Assembly: GCA_003058495.1 (NCBI GenBank)
Contig: QBVC01000015.1
Span: 1-64,000, forward strand
Direction of reading: 5' to 3'
DNA from: a gamma proteobacterium symbiont of Ctena orbiculata
GTDB lineage: Bacteria > Pseudomonadota > Gammaproteobacteria > Chromatiales > Chromatiaceae
Length of the DNA: 64,000 nucleotides
Numbering within the stretch: the first letter of the stretch is position 1; every line of letters begins with the position of its first letter. Shown here piece after piece: positions 16,693 to 27,696 of the stretch. A model generated the notes under the pieces. That model made no database searches, was not told the origin of the DNA, and saw only the letters and a program-made list of their open reading frames with translations. A program made the translations under genes and the position numbers.

Positions 16693-18591
16693 TCATCGTA
16701 AAATTGATGACATCGCACTCTCAACAGTGGTTTCGGCATCCTGCTCTAGGGTTTGCTGCAACTGACCAGTCGCCTGATCAACAAGCTCATCCTGGAATCC
16801 TTCAATAAGCTCCTCTCCCTGCAGTTCCCCATACTCCTGCAACATCTCTTCATACCCTGCTACCTGAGCATTTTCCGCATAGGTGAGACCCTGCGCCATC
16901 TCTTGTTCAAATCTTTCAGTAAAGCTGGCCGTGGCATCGTCCGCCGACTCCAGTTGATCAATCTGTGATAACACTTGAGCAAGCTGCGTCTCGATCTGCC
17001 CACGCCTTATCGCATCGAGGGTGTTATCCAATTGATTTTGAAGGCTCGCTTGCAACTGGCGAAGCTGCTCAAGTTCCTCCAACCTATCACTGGCAAAGTG
17101 CGCTATACCTTCTGCCACACCGGAGGCGCCGTCAGCAAGTAGCGCCTCATCTCTAAGCGCCCATGCCATGAAATGTCGTTCCATGGGCGTGTCTATCAAA
17201 TGGACCTCCCAATAGGGGCTGAACAGGCTGGCGATTTCATAACGACCCGTTCTCATGGCCGGGTTATAGTCGTCAGGCGGATGAAAATAGAGCTCACCAG
17301 CCGCAATCGCGGTCATGCCCCCGCCCGCCATCTGGTCCTCCGTACCAAACATGCCTTCGCCGATCCCTGTTCTCAGTAGCTCCTGGGGTATGGCATCTGA
17401 CCCCAAGCCATCTATTTTGGAGGCTGTTCTGACATCGCTCTCCGGCAGTTCGACCTCGATGCGCAGCGCCAAACGGGGATCTTTATTCTCCCGACTCAGG
17501 TCTCTCAAGTCATAATAGGCCCGCATACCGTTATATTCGGCATTGAGTTCTTGATTACTCATATTGGCAAACCACTCCGCCCGCCTGTTCTCCTGTGTGT
17601 ATCTCGGGCAATCACCAGAAGAGAACCACATAGACCAATAACTTTGATTTTGATTTTCCTCGCACTCGAAATCGCCATTCACGTGACGAGAGCCCCACGC
17701 GATTGGTACCTCCTCATGATCCCATTCTTGATCACCAGAATCCCATGTTTCAATGTGTAATGAAAGCGTATCTTTACCCTTCCACTCAAACTCCACATCA
17801 TCAGTCGTAGATGAACTAATCTCACTAACCAAATTTGTCCTACCTTCCTTTGTGACCCAGACACGAACAAAACCTAAATTCAGTCTATTAGGCGCATCTG
17901 GGACAATCTCTCCCGTACTGAGATTTCTTGATGCTGTGAATTCGTCCTTTGAACGATTGACCACATCCGCCTTGCGCAGGAGTCCAACCGAATCATCGTA
18001 CTGCCTTATGATGTTCCGCCATCCCGAGGCATTTTCACCCATACCGATAACCGCATAGGCCGTGCTTGCGTTGTAGCGCTGATCATTCTCCTCCACCACC
18101 TCGCGGACAATACCCGGTGTCGCGGCGAAGCTGGCGACATAGATCGCCTGCTGGGTTCTGCTCAACACACCGTTTACGCTATCGATAATGGGGATAAAGA
18201 CCTCCGCGACGTTGACCATTTCATCATCGATCCGTTCCGTTATCTCTTGCGCCGCTTGCGTGATGTAGCCGACTACCGGGAAATAGTTGGTTATTTCATT
18301 GATTCTCCGGGCTAAAATATAGGCGTAGTCGGTCCACGAGGTAAGGCTCACCAGCTGCCCGATGGAGACCTGGTTAGCGACCATTGCCCTGTTGGTGTAA
18401 GCCTGAAAATTTAGCGCCCGTGCCTGCCATACCAGACCGCTGTAGGCAGCGGCATCGGCCGCATTGGTGAGCCGGGACTTCTCGGAGGCAGTCTGCGCCG
18501 TGTTAAATAGGACTATACCCAGCAATAACGATGACATGAGAAAGGCGATACCTAGTGGAAGCGCTTGTCCTGTTTCCTTCATGGAATTCAT
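16693..18591 (-). CDS. tadG: TadG-like pilus-associated protein
   Basis: This 632-residue protein begins with the TadE/G-like N-terminal domain: ETGQALPLGIAFLMSSLLLGIVLF, then SRLTNAADAAAYSGLVWQARALNFQAYTNRAM, a signature of this family. It has the G-x-x-x-x pattern but no Glu at +5, as is common for TadG. The long exported region follows, and residues about 500-600 are a predicted coiled coil rich in Gln, Glu and Leu (LEELEQLRQLQASLQNQL). TadG-type proteins anchor or present the pilus at the surface. It lies 118 bp after the flp pilin gene. Confidence 0.85.
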   Translation of the reverse strand: MNSMKETGQALPLGIAFLMSSLLLGIVLFNTAQTASEKSRLTNAADAAAYSGLVWQARALNFQAYTNRAMVANQVSIGQLVSLTSWTDYAYILARRINEITNYFPVVGYITQAAQEITERIDDEMVNVAEVFIPIIDSVNGVLSRTQQAIYVASFAATPGIVREVVEENDQRYNASTAYAVIGMGENASGWRNIIRQYDDSVGLLRKADVVNRSKDEFTASRNLSTGEIVPDAPNRLNLGFVRVWVTKEGRTNLVSEISSSTTDDVEFEWKGKDTLSLHIETWDSGDQEWDHEEVPIAWGSRHVNGDFECEENQNQSYWSMWFSSGDCPRYTQENRRAEWFANMSNQELNAEYNGMRAYYDLRDLSRENKDPRLALRIEVELPESDVRTASKIDGLGSDAIPQELLRTGIGEGMFGTEDQMAGGGMTAIAAGELYFHPPDDYNPAMRTGRYEIASLFSPYWEVHLIDTPMERHFMAWALRDEALLADGASGVAEGIAHFASDRLEELEQLRQLQASLQNQLDNTLDAIRRGQIETQLAQVLSQIDQLESADDATASFTERFEQEMAQGLTYAENAQVAGYEEMLQEYGELQGEELIEGFQDELVDQATGQLQQTLEQDAETTVESAMSSILR

Positions 18592-18709
18592 TGCTCAATC
18601 CATCTGCTCACAACCACCGGGTACCATCTATTGATAAGCAGATGGCGCCTCGGTAATATCATTCTTCCCAAATATGGCTATCGCCGTTTATTTCTCTCTC
18701 AAATACTTA

Positions 18710-19003
18710 CTATTCACCAGTTCCACCACTGTTGTTATCCGTATATTGTCCCATGGTGTTATTCTCCTGTCCGGCAAAATTCGCGGACTCATCACCCAAG
18801 GAACCTGCGGCAGATCTGGTCTCCGTAGCATCAACACCACCGAGCTCTTGACCAACACCTGCGATCTGAGTCTCTACAATTTGACCGAAATAGCCGAATG
18901 CACCGATAGCGGCTATCGCAATGACCGCAACAATGATGATGTATTCAGTCATTCCCTGTCCAAGGTAGGATTTTTTGGTTAATTTCCCGGTTAACTTAAA
19001 CAT
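18710..19003 (-). CDS. flp: Flp-type major pilin candidate
   Basis: The 97-residue prepilin has a basic leader (MFKLTGKLTKKSYLG), predicted cleavage before QGMTEY with Glu at +5 and Tyr at +6, and a hydrophobic helix (IIIVAVIAIAAIGAFGYF). The mature chain of about 82 residues is longer than classical Flp (about 50) because of a hydrophilic Gly/Asn/Gln/Ala-rich tail. Its place first among the structural Tad genes, with a 165-bp upstream gap, suggests it is the main pilin and has its own promoter. The class is clear; whether it is the main filament subunit is inferred. Confidence 0.85.
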   Translation of the reverse strand: MFKLTGKLTKKSYLGQGMTEYIIIVAVIAIAAIGAFGYFGQIVETQIAGVGQELGGVDATETRSAAGSLGDESANFAGQENNTMGQYTDNNSGGTGE

Positions 19004-19120
19004 ATCTGCGACTCCTTGTGAATAAACGCTTTCCTATATCGAATTTATAAATCCCGCTTTAATACCGTGACACCACTTCCTTGTTATTACTTATGTATAC
19101 AGCCTAATCCGAGTAACAAA

Positions 19121-19137
19121 TAATCAATTCTTGATTA
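19121..19137. promoter_or_regulatory. Inverted repeat upstream of the flp pilin gene
   Basis: A perfect 7-bp inverted repeat, TAATCAA-TTC-TTGATTA, lies about 120 bp upstream of the flp start in the 165-bp gap before it. It is not followed by a T-run in either direction, so it is more like an operator than a terminator. A regulator cannot be named. Confidence 0.35.
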
Positions 19138-19168
19138 GAAGTGTCCGGTTTGCTCGAAAAAAAATGAC

Positions 19169-19858
19169 TCATTCCACATAGTCAGGAAGCTCTGCTTCTC
19201 CCATGATCAATTCGCTTAGCGATACTTCTCGATAGTCCTCTGATGGTATAATGTGGTCACTTGATCTATTCACTAATACGATATCCCGCAACACACTTAT
19301 CCAGCCATCATGGCTCTCTTGTCTAACAACAACACCCAGCAACGTACTAAAGTGCTGGAGATAAGCCTGTCCATGCTCATCATTGCAGCGCCAAATACTC
19401 AGTTCGCTGTCGCCAACCGCGCTCGATGATTGCTTGCTGCCATTCAATCCAACGCAGGGTCTGTTTGCCAGAACACCTAACCGGTGGGTCCACTCGCCAG
19501 TGGCGTCCTCATTGCTTGCTACCAGAGTACCCCTTGGTAACTCACTGTATATCTCCTTTTTTGGATCAACCAGCCAATCCTGACCGGTTTGGTGGTTCCT
19601 TATAAAAACTATCTTTACACTACCAAACCGGTTGGTCTTCGTTTCAGAACGCATGCCCTGTTCACTGAGTATCAGACGCGTCTCTGTTTTCAGGTTCGGG
19701 TTATTTCTGTTGTACTCAACAAGCACGCCACTAAAAGGCGTCGTGGGTATAAAGCCACTACCACTATCTCTTCTGTCTATACCAGCCGCAAACGCACCAG
19801 TACCAATCAGGCAGGACAGTGATGCAACCACAGCACGTAGTGATAATCGTCCTTCCAT
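19169..19858 (-). CDS. Exported protein of unknown function upstream of flp
   Basis: The reading frame is open from 19930, but a start at 19858 places a normal signal peptide (VVASLSCLIGTGAFA) at the N-terminus and gives about 229 residues. The mature protein contains LVEYNRNNPNLKTETRLILSEQGMRSET and WLVDPKKEIYSELPRG. That pattern resembles outer-membrane-lipoprotein-like beta proteins of the DUF4412 or LolA-like type, but I do not claim a match. It is the second gene of the minus-strand block that contains the Tad genes. The upstream gene is a small lipoprotein 96 bp away. Confidence 0.65.
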   Translation of the reverse strand: MEGRLSLRAVVASLSCLIGTGAFAAGIDRRDSGSGFIPTTPFSGVLVEYNRNNPNLKTETRLILSEQGMRSETKTNRFGSVKIVFIRNHQTGQDWLVDPKKEIYSELPRGTLVASNEDATGEWTHRLGVLANRPCVGLNGSKQSSSAVGDSELSIWRCNDEHGQAYLQHFSTLLGVVVRQESHDGWISVLRDIVLVNRSSDHIIPSEDYREVSLSELIMGEAELPDYVE

Positions 19859-19954
19859 GATCTGCTCAATCTCTAATCCTTTAAATAAAAAGACCATCAC
19901 CATAGCTACAGGAATCGAATCTATATACATAGTTCACAGCATCCCCAAGACGTT

Positions 19955-20353
19955 CTACGTGCTCAATGATGACTTCCCCTCCATGAGGACAGAGTCCCGC
20001 TGTAGTCCTTTGCCGCTCCTCTTTGTGGGCACTATGATCACCATTGGTTGTATCGGTTGCACTCCTGAGTACGACTTTGTAGCCGTTTGCATCGGAAACT
20101 CTATTCCATGTTCATCAACCACTTGCTTCGCACCGGATGCGGCACTTATCGCAAAATCCTTGGCGTTATTTTCAGCAACCACGGCTTGTTCTTCGCTGCT
20201 GTCGTAGCCACCGGAGTTGGTATCGACCGGATTGTTGTTGTTGACGGGATCGTTTGTGTCGGTTGGATTGTCGGAGGAACCACCGCCACCACATCCTTGT
20301 GCGAGCAGTTGGATAACTAGAAGCGCCATCCCTGGCTTTACTGATTTCATCAT
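19955..20353 (-). CDS. Small lipoprotein at the head of the Tad block
   Basis: The 132-residue product has a short signal peptide and lipobox LAQGC, followed by GGGGSSDNP and an Asn/Asp/Pro/Thr-rich spacer. The C-terminal half holds no recognised domain. The CGGGGS start of the mature chain is shared with the lipoprotein at 6674-7696, although low-complexity spacers of this kind are common. It is the first gene of the block and the 246-bp gap upstream could hold the promoter. Confidence 0.6.
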   Translation of the reverse strand: MMKSVKPGMALLVIQLLAQGCGGGGSSDNPTDTNDPVNNNNPVDTNSGGYDSSEEQAVVAENNAKDFAISAASGAKQVVDEHGIEFPMQTATKSYSGVQPIQPMVIIVPTKRSGKGLQRDSVLMEGKSSLST

Positions 20354-20599
20354 GTCCCTATTTCCTATGCTTATTCCATTAAGCTAAGCCGAGAGTACCG
20401 CCTTATCCCCCGTGAATGAAACAGTAACAGGACGCTTAAAGATTGATTTCAGAAAACACCCACACGGTAATGTGAACAACCTCACATATTATTCAAGGTT
20501 TGATATTCTGGCTTATATAATTAATTCTCAGTTCTGAACACTACTACTATGTTTGGCTCTAGCAATGTGCTAGCGGTCAAATTTCAATTCTTGATCCCC

Positions 20600-21928
20600 T
20601 CACTCCTCCCCCGCCTCTTCATCCAGGCGGCGGAGATAAGCGAGCTTCTCGGCGATCTTGATCTCCATGCCCCTGTCGACCGGATGGTAGTATTGACGAT
20701 CTTTTAACTGGTCCGGCATATAGTTCACGCCGGCGGCATAGGCATTGGGTTCGTCGTGGGCGTAGCGGTAGGCCTTGCCGTAGTCGAGTTCTTTCATCAG
20801 CTTGGTGGGTGCGTTGCGCAGATGCAGGGGGACTTCGAGAGAGCCTGAATTTCTTGCTTCGGCCAGGGCGTCGTTCCATGCGGTGTAGACGGCATTGCTC
20901 TTGGGGGCGCAGGCCATGTAGACCACGGCCTGGGCGATGGCCAGTTCGCCCTCCGGGCTGCCGAGGCGCTGTTGGGTGTCCCAGGCGTTGAGGGCCAGTT
21001 GCAGCGCTCGCGGGTCCGCATTGCCGATATCCTCGCTTGCCATGCGCACCACCCTGCGGGCGATGTAGAGGGGATCGCAGCCGCCGTCGACCATGCGCGC
21101 CAACCAGTAGAGGGCGGCGTCCGGCGCGGATCCCCTGACCGATTTATGCAGCGCCGAAATCTGATCGTAAAAGGCCTCGCCGCCTTTGTCGAAACGTCGC
21201 AGGGTGCCGCTGGCCACCTCCTCCACAACGGATTGCGGGATCTCTCCCGACTCGGTCAGGTCGGCGGCGATCTCCAGCAGATTCAATGCCCGCCTGGCGT
21301 CGCCATCCGCCGCCTCCGCCAGCAAGCCGCGGGCCTCGCTGTTGATGGTGAGTCCCCTCTCTCCCAGCCCGTTGCTGTTGTCGCTCAGGGCCAGATCGAT
21401 AATCCGTTCCAGCTCCTCTGTTGTCAGCGATTTCAATACATAGGTGCGCGCCCGGGAGAGCAGCGCATTGTTGAGTTCGAACGAGGGGTTCTCGGTGGTG
21501 GCGCCGATGAAGACGACGGTGCCATCCTCCACATGGGGCAGAAAGGCGTCCTGCTGCGACTTGTTGAAGCGGTGCACCTCATCGATAAAGAGCACGGTGG
21601 GGCGCTGCGCCTGCTGTTTGAAGTGCTTCGCCTGCTCCACCGCGGCGCGGATGTCCTTGACCCCGGACAGCACCGCCGAGAGGCTGAGAAACTGGGCGCC
21701 GGAGTGGTGCGCGATCAGTCTCGCCAGGGTCGTCTTGCCGGTGCCCGGCGGGCCCCAGAAGATCATCGAGTGGAGGCGGTCCTCCTCGATGGCGCTGCGC
21801 AGGGGTTTGCCATCGGAGACGATGTGGGACTGGCCGACAAACTGCTCCAGGGTCCGGGGACGCATGCGGTCGGCGAGGGGGCGGTTCTCTCCGCCCCCAG
21901 GCTGGGCAAAGAGATCCTGTTCGTTCAT
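20600..21928 (-). CDS. rarA: Replication-associated recombination protein RarA (MgsA)
   Basis: This 442-residue AAA+ ATPase has the RarA start ([21 protein letters not shown]), Walker [10 protein letters not shown] with Lys65, and Walker [21 protein letters not shown]. The C-terminal MgsA domain includes [20 protein letters not shown] and ends with [15 protein letters not shown]. RarA acts at stalled replication forks and single-strand gaps. Its start overlaps lolA by four bases, and the order ftsK-lolA-rarA is conserved in Gammaproteobacteria. In many relatives serS follows rarA, but here the Tad locus follows. Confidence 0.96.
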   Translation of the reverse strand: MNEQDLFAQPGGGENRPLADRMRPRTLEQFVGQSHIVSDGKPLRSAIEEDRLHSMIFWGPPGTGKTTLARLIAHHSGAQFLSLSAVLSGVKDIRAAVEQAKHFKQQAQRPTVLFIDEVHRFNKSQQDAFLPHVEDGTVVFIGATTENPSFELNNALLSRARTYVLKSLTTEELERIIDLALSDNSNGLGERGLTINSEARGLLAEAADGDARRALNLLEIAADLTESGEIPQSVVEEVASGTLRRFDKGGEAFYDQISALHKSVRGSAPDAALYWLARMVDGGCDPLYIARRVVRMASEDIGNADPRALQLALNAWDTQQRLGSPEGELAIAQAVVYMACAPKSNAVYTAWNDALAEARNSGSLEVPLHLRNAPTKLMKELDYGKAYRYAHDEPNAYAAGVNYMPDQLKDRQYYHPVDRGMEIKIAEKLAYLRRLDEEAGEE

Positions 21929-22554
21929 AGGTCGCCGATCAGATCGACCAAGGGAGGGGGTTGAAAAGTGAACAGTGCCGCGTCGAGCTCCGGGTTGCGC
22001 CGGATGTTGTCGAACACGAAGCGGGTGGTCTGGCCGAAATTGTCGATCATCTCCATGCGCTGCAGCTGGTTGTCGATGAGGGCGAGACGCAGGCTGCTGA
22101 ACTGCGCCTCTTCCTCTTTCGGCAGCAGCTCGACCCAGTGGAGGCCATCCTCCTCGCCCATATCCTGAATCGTGAAATGGTCGCTGATCGGCGCCTGGCC
22201 ACTCAACAGCTGGGCCGGCGTACCGACCAGCGCCGCCTCTTGGCTGCGGTGGGAGACCTGTTCCAGCTCGATGTCGTAGAGCCAGATGCGCTCACCGTCG
22301 GCCACGATCAACTGCTCGCTCGGGGTGTTGTACTCCCAACGCAACAGGCCAGGCCGTTTCAGATAGAAGACACCGTTGCTGATGTAGAGCCGGTCGTCAT
22401 CCTGCTGCTCGAGGGTCTGTTGAAAGTCGGCCTTCAGGGTGGTGAGATCCTTGAGAAAGGCATCCAGCTGCTGGGGTCCGTTCATCGCCCAGAGGGGCGG
22501 CTGGACCAGGCCCGTTGCCAAGAGGAATATAAGCGCTTGCAAAACTGGTTTCAT
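21925..22554 (-). CDS. lolA: Outer-membrane lipoprotein carrier protein LolA
   Basis: The 209-residue periplasmic protein has a signal peptide ([16 protein letters not shown]) and LolA features: [30 protein letters not shown], and [17 protein letters not shown]. LolA carries lipoproteins from the LolCDE complex to LolB across the periplasm. It overlaps rarA by four bases and lies 18 bp after ftsK. The number of lipoproteins encoded in the Tad block makes this chaperone relevant to that region too, although that is only contextual. Confidence 0.95.
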   Translation of the reverse strand: MKPVLQALIFLLATGLVQPPLWAMNGPQQLDAFLKDLTTLKADFQQTLEQQDDDRLYISNGVFYLKRPGLLRWEYNTPSEQLIVADGERIWLYDIELEQVSHRSQEAALVGTPAQLLSGQAPISDHFTIQDMGEEDGLHWVELLPKEEEAQFSSLRLALIDNQLQRMEMIDNFGQTTRFVFDNIRRNPELDAALFTFQPPPLVDLIGDL

Positions 22555-22572
22555 ACGAGCATCAGCCCTCGA

Positions 22573-24885
22573 TCAATCTTTAGGCGGCGGCGGTGCCAGC
22601 ACCGTGCGGCTGCCGTTGCTTTCCGCCGGGCCGACAATGCCGGTCCGTTCCATCTCCTCGATCATCCGGGCGGCACGGTTATAGCCGATCTTCAGGCGCC
22701 GCTGTACGCCGGATATGGAGGCCCGGCGGGTCTCGGTGACGATGCGAACCGCCTCGTCATAGAGGGGATCGCTATCCTCCACATCGCCGTTCTCCGCGGG
22801 GAAGCCGGGAACAGCCTCGGTGGCTTCCTGCAGCACCTCTTCCAGGTAGTCGGGTTGCCCTGCCTGTTTCAGGTGCTTCACCACCCGGTGGACCTCGTTG
22901 TCATCCACGAAGGCGCCGTGCATGCGCTGCGGGATATTGCTGCCGGTGCCCATGTAGAGCATGTCGCCATGGCCCAGCAGGTGCTCCGCGCCCATCTGGT
23001 CGAGGATGGTACGGGAATCGACCCTGGAGGAGACCTGGAAGGCGATACGGGTGGGTATGTTCGCCTTGATCAGACCGGTGATCACATCCACCGAGGGGCG
23101 CTGGGTGGCCAGGACCAGGTGGATGCCCGAGGCGCGGGCCTTCTGCGCCAGCCTGGCGATCAGCTCCTCGACCTTCTTCCTCGCCATCATCATCATGTCG
23201 GCAAGCTCGTCGATAATGACCACGATATAGGGGAGAGGTTCCAGGGTGGGATGCTCCATGCCCTCGATGATCTCGGTCGGCTCCGGCTGAAACAGCGGAT
23301 CCTTGATCGGCTCGCCCTTCTTGATCGCATCCCTGACCTTGCGGTTGTAGCCGACGATATTCCTCACCCCGAGGCTGGCCATCAGCCGGTAGCGGCGCTC
23401 CATCTCGCCCACGCACCAGCGCAGGGCGTTGGCCGCCTCCTGCATATCGGTCACCACCGGGGTCAGGAGATGCGGAATGCCTTCGTAGACCGACAGCTCC
23501 AGCATCTTGGGATCGACCATGATCATCCGCACCTGGTCCGGTTTGGACTTGTAGAGCAGGCTGAGAATCATGGCGTTGATCGCCACCGATTTACCGGAAC
23601 CGGTGGTGCCGGCGATCAGCACGTGGGGCATCCTCGCCAGATCCGCGCACATCGGGTTTCCGGCGATGTCCTTGCCCAGGGCCAGGGTGAGTGACGATTT
23701 GGCCCCCTCGTAGGTTTCCGACTGCAGGATCTCGCTGAGGAAGACCATCTCCCGATACTCGTTGGGGATCTCCAGGCCGATCACCGACTTGCCGGGGATG
23801 ACCTCCACCACGCGCACCGCGATGGTCGAGAGCGCGCGGGCAAGGTCCTTCGACAGACCGCTGATCTTGCTCACCTTGGTGCCGGCGGCGAGCTGCAGCT
23901 CGAACAGGGTCACCACCGGACCCGGATGGACAGCGACCACCTGAACATCGATATCGAAATCGGCAAATTTCAACTCGACCTGACGCGACATCGCCTGCAG
24001 CGCCTCCGGGGAGTAGCCCTGGACCGTCTGCTTCGCCGGATCGAGCAGGGACAGGGGCGGCAGCTCGCTGTTGGGGTCGGCCTCGAACAGGGGCACCTGG
24101 CGCTCCTTCTCCACCCGTTCGCTGACCTTCGGCGCGTTGATCACCGGTTCGATACGGGGTTGTTTGCGGGTCACCGACCGCTTCTGCTCCTTCTTGATCA
24201 GCTCGACCCGCTCCTGACGCGCCCGCCTTGCCGCCAGGCCTTCCCGCCAGCGGATATAGAAGTGCTGGATCTTGCGCAGGGTGCCGAGCACCAGCCCGCC
24301 GAGAAAGTCCATCACGGTAAACCAGGAGACGCCGGTGAAGAGGGTGAACCCGCTGAGGAACAGCGCCAGCATCAGCAGGGAGCTGCCCGAGCGACTGAAT
24401 GTGGCCTCGAAATGGCTGCCGAGGAAATTACCCAGCGCCCCGCCGGTGCCGGTGGGGAGTGTGGTCCCCAGATGGCCGGTATGCAGGGCCGCCAGGGCAC
24501 AGCCGGACGCCAGGGTGATGAAAAAGCCGAGCCAGCGCACCAGCACCAGGTTCAGGTTGACCGAATCATCCGGATTGCGACGGCGAAACACCAGCACCGC
24601 GCTCCAGCTCAACATGACGGGAAAGAGATAGGCGAAGAGCCCGAAGAGATAGAGAAAGACATCGGCAAACCAGGCGCCGGCCGGGCCGCCCGAATTCGCC
24701 ACCTTCATTGCGGGGCCGGTATAGGACCAGCCCGGATCCAGCGGCGAATAGCTGAACAGCGACAACAGCAGATAGCCGCTGAGGCAAAACAGACTCCACA
24801 TGATGCCCTCGCGCAGGGCATGGCTGACGTGGCTCTGAAACGCGCTCTGATCCGGTGTCTGTTGTGTCTTGGCCTGTACTGGCAT
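22573..24885 (-). CDS. ftsK: DNA translocase FtsK
   Basis: The 770-residue protein has four N-terminal membrane helices within the first 200 residues, a short linker with basic and acidic runs, and the RecA-like motor with Walker [11 protein letters not shown] (Lys432) and Walker [14 protein letters not shown]. The C-terminal winged-helix gamma domain ([23 protein letters not shown]) reads KOPS sites. It couples division to chromosome segregation at dif. The linker is short compared with E. coli FtsK, as in many other bacteria. It is followed closely by lolA. Confidence 0.97.
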   Translation of the reverse strand: MPVQAKTQQTPDQSAFQSHVSHALREGIMWSLFCLSGYLLLSLFSYSPLDPGWSYTGPAMKVANSGGPAGAWFADVFLYLFGLFAYLFPVMLSWSAVLVFRRRNPDDSVNLNLVLVRWLGFFITLASGCALAALHTGHLGTTLPTGTGGALGNFLGSHFEATFSRSGSSLLMLALFLSGFTLFTGVSWFTVMDFLGGLVLGTLRKIQHFYIRWREGLAARRARQERVELIKKEQKRSVTRKQPRIEPVINAPKVSERVEKERQVPLFEADPNSELPPLSLLDPAKQTVQGYSPEALQAMSRQVELKFADFDIDVQVVAVHPGPVVTLFELQLAAGTKVSKISGLSKDLARALSTIAVRVVEVIPGKSVIGLEIPNEYREMVFLSEILQSETYEGAKSSLTLALGKDIAGNPMCADLARMPHVLIAGTTGSGKSVAINAMILSLLYKSKPDQVRMIMVDPKMLELSVYEGIPHLLTPVVTDMQEAANALRWCVGEMERRYRLMASLGVRNIVGYNRKVRDAIKKGEPIKDPLFQPEPTEIIEGMEHPTLEPLPYIVVIIDELADMMMMARKKVEELIARLAQKARASGIHLVLATQRPSVDVITGLIKANIPTRIAFQVSSRVDSRTILDQMGAEHLLGHGDMLYMGTGSNIPQRMHGAFVDDNEVHRVVKHLKQAGQPDYLEEVLQEATEAVPGFPAENGDVEDSDPLYDEAVRIVTETRRASISGVQRRLKIGYNRAARMIEEMERTGIVGPAESNGSRTVLAPPPPKD

Positions 24886-24935
24886 ATTAATAATCTTTTT
24901 AAATTAAAATGTTACAGTTCTTTATTATTGTAGTT

Positions 24936-25997
24936 TCATAGGTACTGGTCGCGCAAGGCCGGATAGACCAGCTCACCCCCGCTGAGGTTGACCGCGGCGC
25001 TCAGCAGGGGATCGTCCCGCCACCCCTCCAGCAGGCGCCTGAGATAGGGCATCATCGCCGCGGAGAGGGCCTGGCTGGCACTCCTGGGGACCGCGCCCGG
25101 CATATTGGTGACGCAGAAATGGATCACCCCGTCCACCCGGTAGGTCGGCTCTCTGTAGTTGGTCGGCCGGGTGGTTTCGATACAGCCTCCCTGGTCAACG
25201 GAGATGTCCACAACCACGCTGCCGGATCGCATGCTCGAGACCTGACGGCCGGAGACGAGCTTCGGCGCCTTGGCGCCCGGTATCAGCACCGCACCGATCA
25301 GCAGGTCGGCATCGGCAACCGCCTCGCTGACGGCATCCTGGTAGGGATAGAGGGCGGTGACATTGGCCCCCAGTTCACGCATCGATCCCATCTTCTCCCT
25401 CAGACGATCGAACACCGTCACCCTGGCGCCCATGGCGGCCGCGAGCTGGGCCGCGTTACCGCCCGCCTCACCCGCACCCAGGATCACCACATGGCCCCGC
25501 TCCGCGGCCGGCAGACCGCCAAGCAGGAGCCCCCTGCCCCCCTGCTGGTGGTGCAGCAGGGTGGCGCCATTCTGCACCGCGATGCGGCCGGCGATATCGC
25601 TCATCGGGGCCAGGATCGGCAACCCGCCGCGATCCGCCACGGTCTCGAAGGCGATGCCGGTCACCCTCGACGCGAGCAGGCGCCGGGTCAAGTCCTCGTC
25701 CGCCGCCAGATGGAGAAAGCAGAACAGCAGCTGCCCCTCCCGCAGCATCTCCGGCTCGCTGCCATAGGGCTCTTTGACCTTGACCACCAGTTCAGCCTGA
25801 TCGTACAGGGCCTGGGCGTCGGCGACGGTCTCCACCCCCGCATCCAGGTAGCGCTTATCCGGATAGCCGCTCGCCTCGCCCGCACCCTGCTCCAGGATCA
25901 CCCGATGCCCCGCCTTGACCAGTTCGCCACAGGCCTCGGGCACCAATCCAACCCTGCCCTCGAGGGGTTTAATCTCTCTCGGTACACCGATTTTCAT
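24936..25997 (-). CDS. ald: Alanine dehydrogenase
   Basis: The 353-residue enzyme starts MKIGVPREIKPLEGRVGL, the family signature, and has the Rossmann motif VILGAGEAGGNAAQLAAAMGARVTVFD and the catalytic region around HLAADEDLT. It interconverts L-alanine and pyruvate plus ammonia with NAD. It is slightly shorter than the usual 370 residues, mainly at the C-terminus. It is divergent from trxB with about 170 bp between them, and takes the place that lrp holds in enterobacteria between trxB and ftsK. Confidence 0.93.
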   Translation of the reverse strand: MKIGVPREIKPLEGRVGLVPEACGELVKAGHRVILEQGAGEASGYPDKRYLDAGVETVADAQALYDQAELVVKVKEPYGSEPEMLREGQLLFCFLHLAADEDLTRRLLASRVTGIAFETVADRGGLPILAPMSDIAGRIAVQNGATLLHHQQGGRGLLLGGLPAAERGHVVILGAGEAGGNAAQLAAAMGARVTVFDRLREKMGSMRELGANVTALYPYQDAVSEAVADADLLIGAVLIPGAKAPKLVSGRQVSSMRSGSVVVDISVDQGGCIETTRPTNYREPTYRVDGVIHFCVTNMPGAVPRSASQALSAAMMPYLRRLLEGWRDDPLLSAAVNLSGGELVYPALRDQYL

Positions 25998-26164
25998 TCA
26001 CAGCTTCTCTCGATTCTTTACCCCAGGGGGATGATTCCGTAGTATTCCCGCATTCCCGATTTAAGACTTGGATGCGGGTCACCGATTGAGGACGCGCCAG
26101 GCCAAGTCCCTCTATATATATGGTCTGCCAGGCTTCCGGCCATGGCAGAGCAGAGCTGGAGTAA

Positions 26165-27136
<972 letters not shown>

Positions 27137-27144
27137 GGAAAGAG

Positions 27145-27177
27145 GTCCGCAGATGAACGCCAATAAACGCAAATGAG
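27145..27177. repeat. Intergenic repeat copy (ATGAACGCCAATAAACGC type)
   Basis: Just after trxB there is a short sequence, ATGAACGCCAATAAACGC, that recurs in related form at 53143-53184 (ATGAACGCCAATTACCGCG) and as its reverse complement at 53311-53330. Such motifs are scattered in intergenic regions of many Gammaproteobacteria. It is too short to assign a function. Confidence 0.5.
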
Positions 27178-27395
27178 TTTTTGGTTGGCGGATGTTGTGA
27201 TTGAGATACGGACCTGTGTGAAAATTTCACAATCGCACAGATAAATTGTTCACTTACCGAATCCCGCCCGGCGCCTATAGTTAAATCACAAGGAAGACGG
27301 TTCTTTCGGAACCACTATAACAGGGAGAGAATTGGGTATCCTCGGGTAGAAAACAAAATCGGAATCCATAATAAAAAGAACAAGACTGCTAATCA

Positions 27396-27489
27396 GCACA
27401 GGGATGTGCTGATCATCTTTCAGCCATCAGCGTACAGACCACCCGCCGATCCCGCCTCGGACCGTCGAATTCGCAGAAGAAGATATTCT
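27396..27489. repeat. Left copy of a perfect 94-bp direct repeat bounding the accessory island
   Basis: This is base-for-base identical to 30920-31013 and in the same orientation. The right copy is the 3' end of yjbQ plus 17 bases beyond its stop, so the left copy is a detached piece of yjbQ. The repeat begins with the small hairpin GCACA-GGGA-TGTGC. It fits an attachment-site duplication, or the trace of a tandem duplication followed by replacement. No gene is seen from 27137 to 27696 apart from this repeat. The remainder is AT-rich and includes a doubled TTCTTGACCA motif near 27601-27621. Confidence 0.9.
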
Positions 27490-27696
27490 AACTATATAGG
27501 TATAGTGAATATTTCAATTCCGCTCATTACGGTTTTTTATTCGTTAATAGTATTTTCAAGTAGTCTACTTTCGACCAGTTTCGAATAGTTTAAACCTATT
27601 TCTTGACCACTTCTTGACCATTTTTACTTCGCCGAAGCTGAGTTCAACCGTGCCTGAATACTATTTTTGTGATCCCACAATGTAGGATTTGCGAGC

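Noticed and set aside
20559-20573. CTAGCA-ATG-TGCTAG inverted repeat after rarA as terminator
   Set aside because: Stem is only six pairs and no T-run follows on either strand.
21961-23694. Long open frame on the plus strand (577 residues) opposite lolA and ftsK
   Set aside because: Antisense to two clear genes, with composition typical of a GC-rich shadow frame (His/Arg/Gly/Ala-rich, no motif).
27406-27588. Short plus-strand frame across the left 94-bp repeat
   Set aside because: It is mostly the reverse of the yjbQ end copied in the repeat and then AT-rich noncoding DNA.
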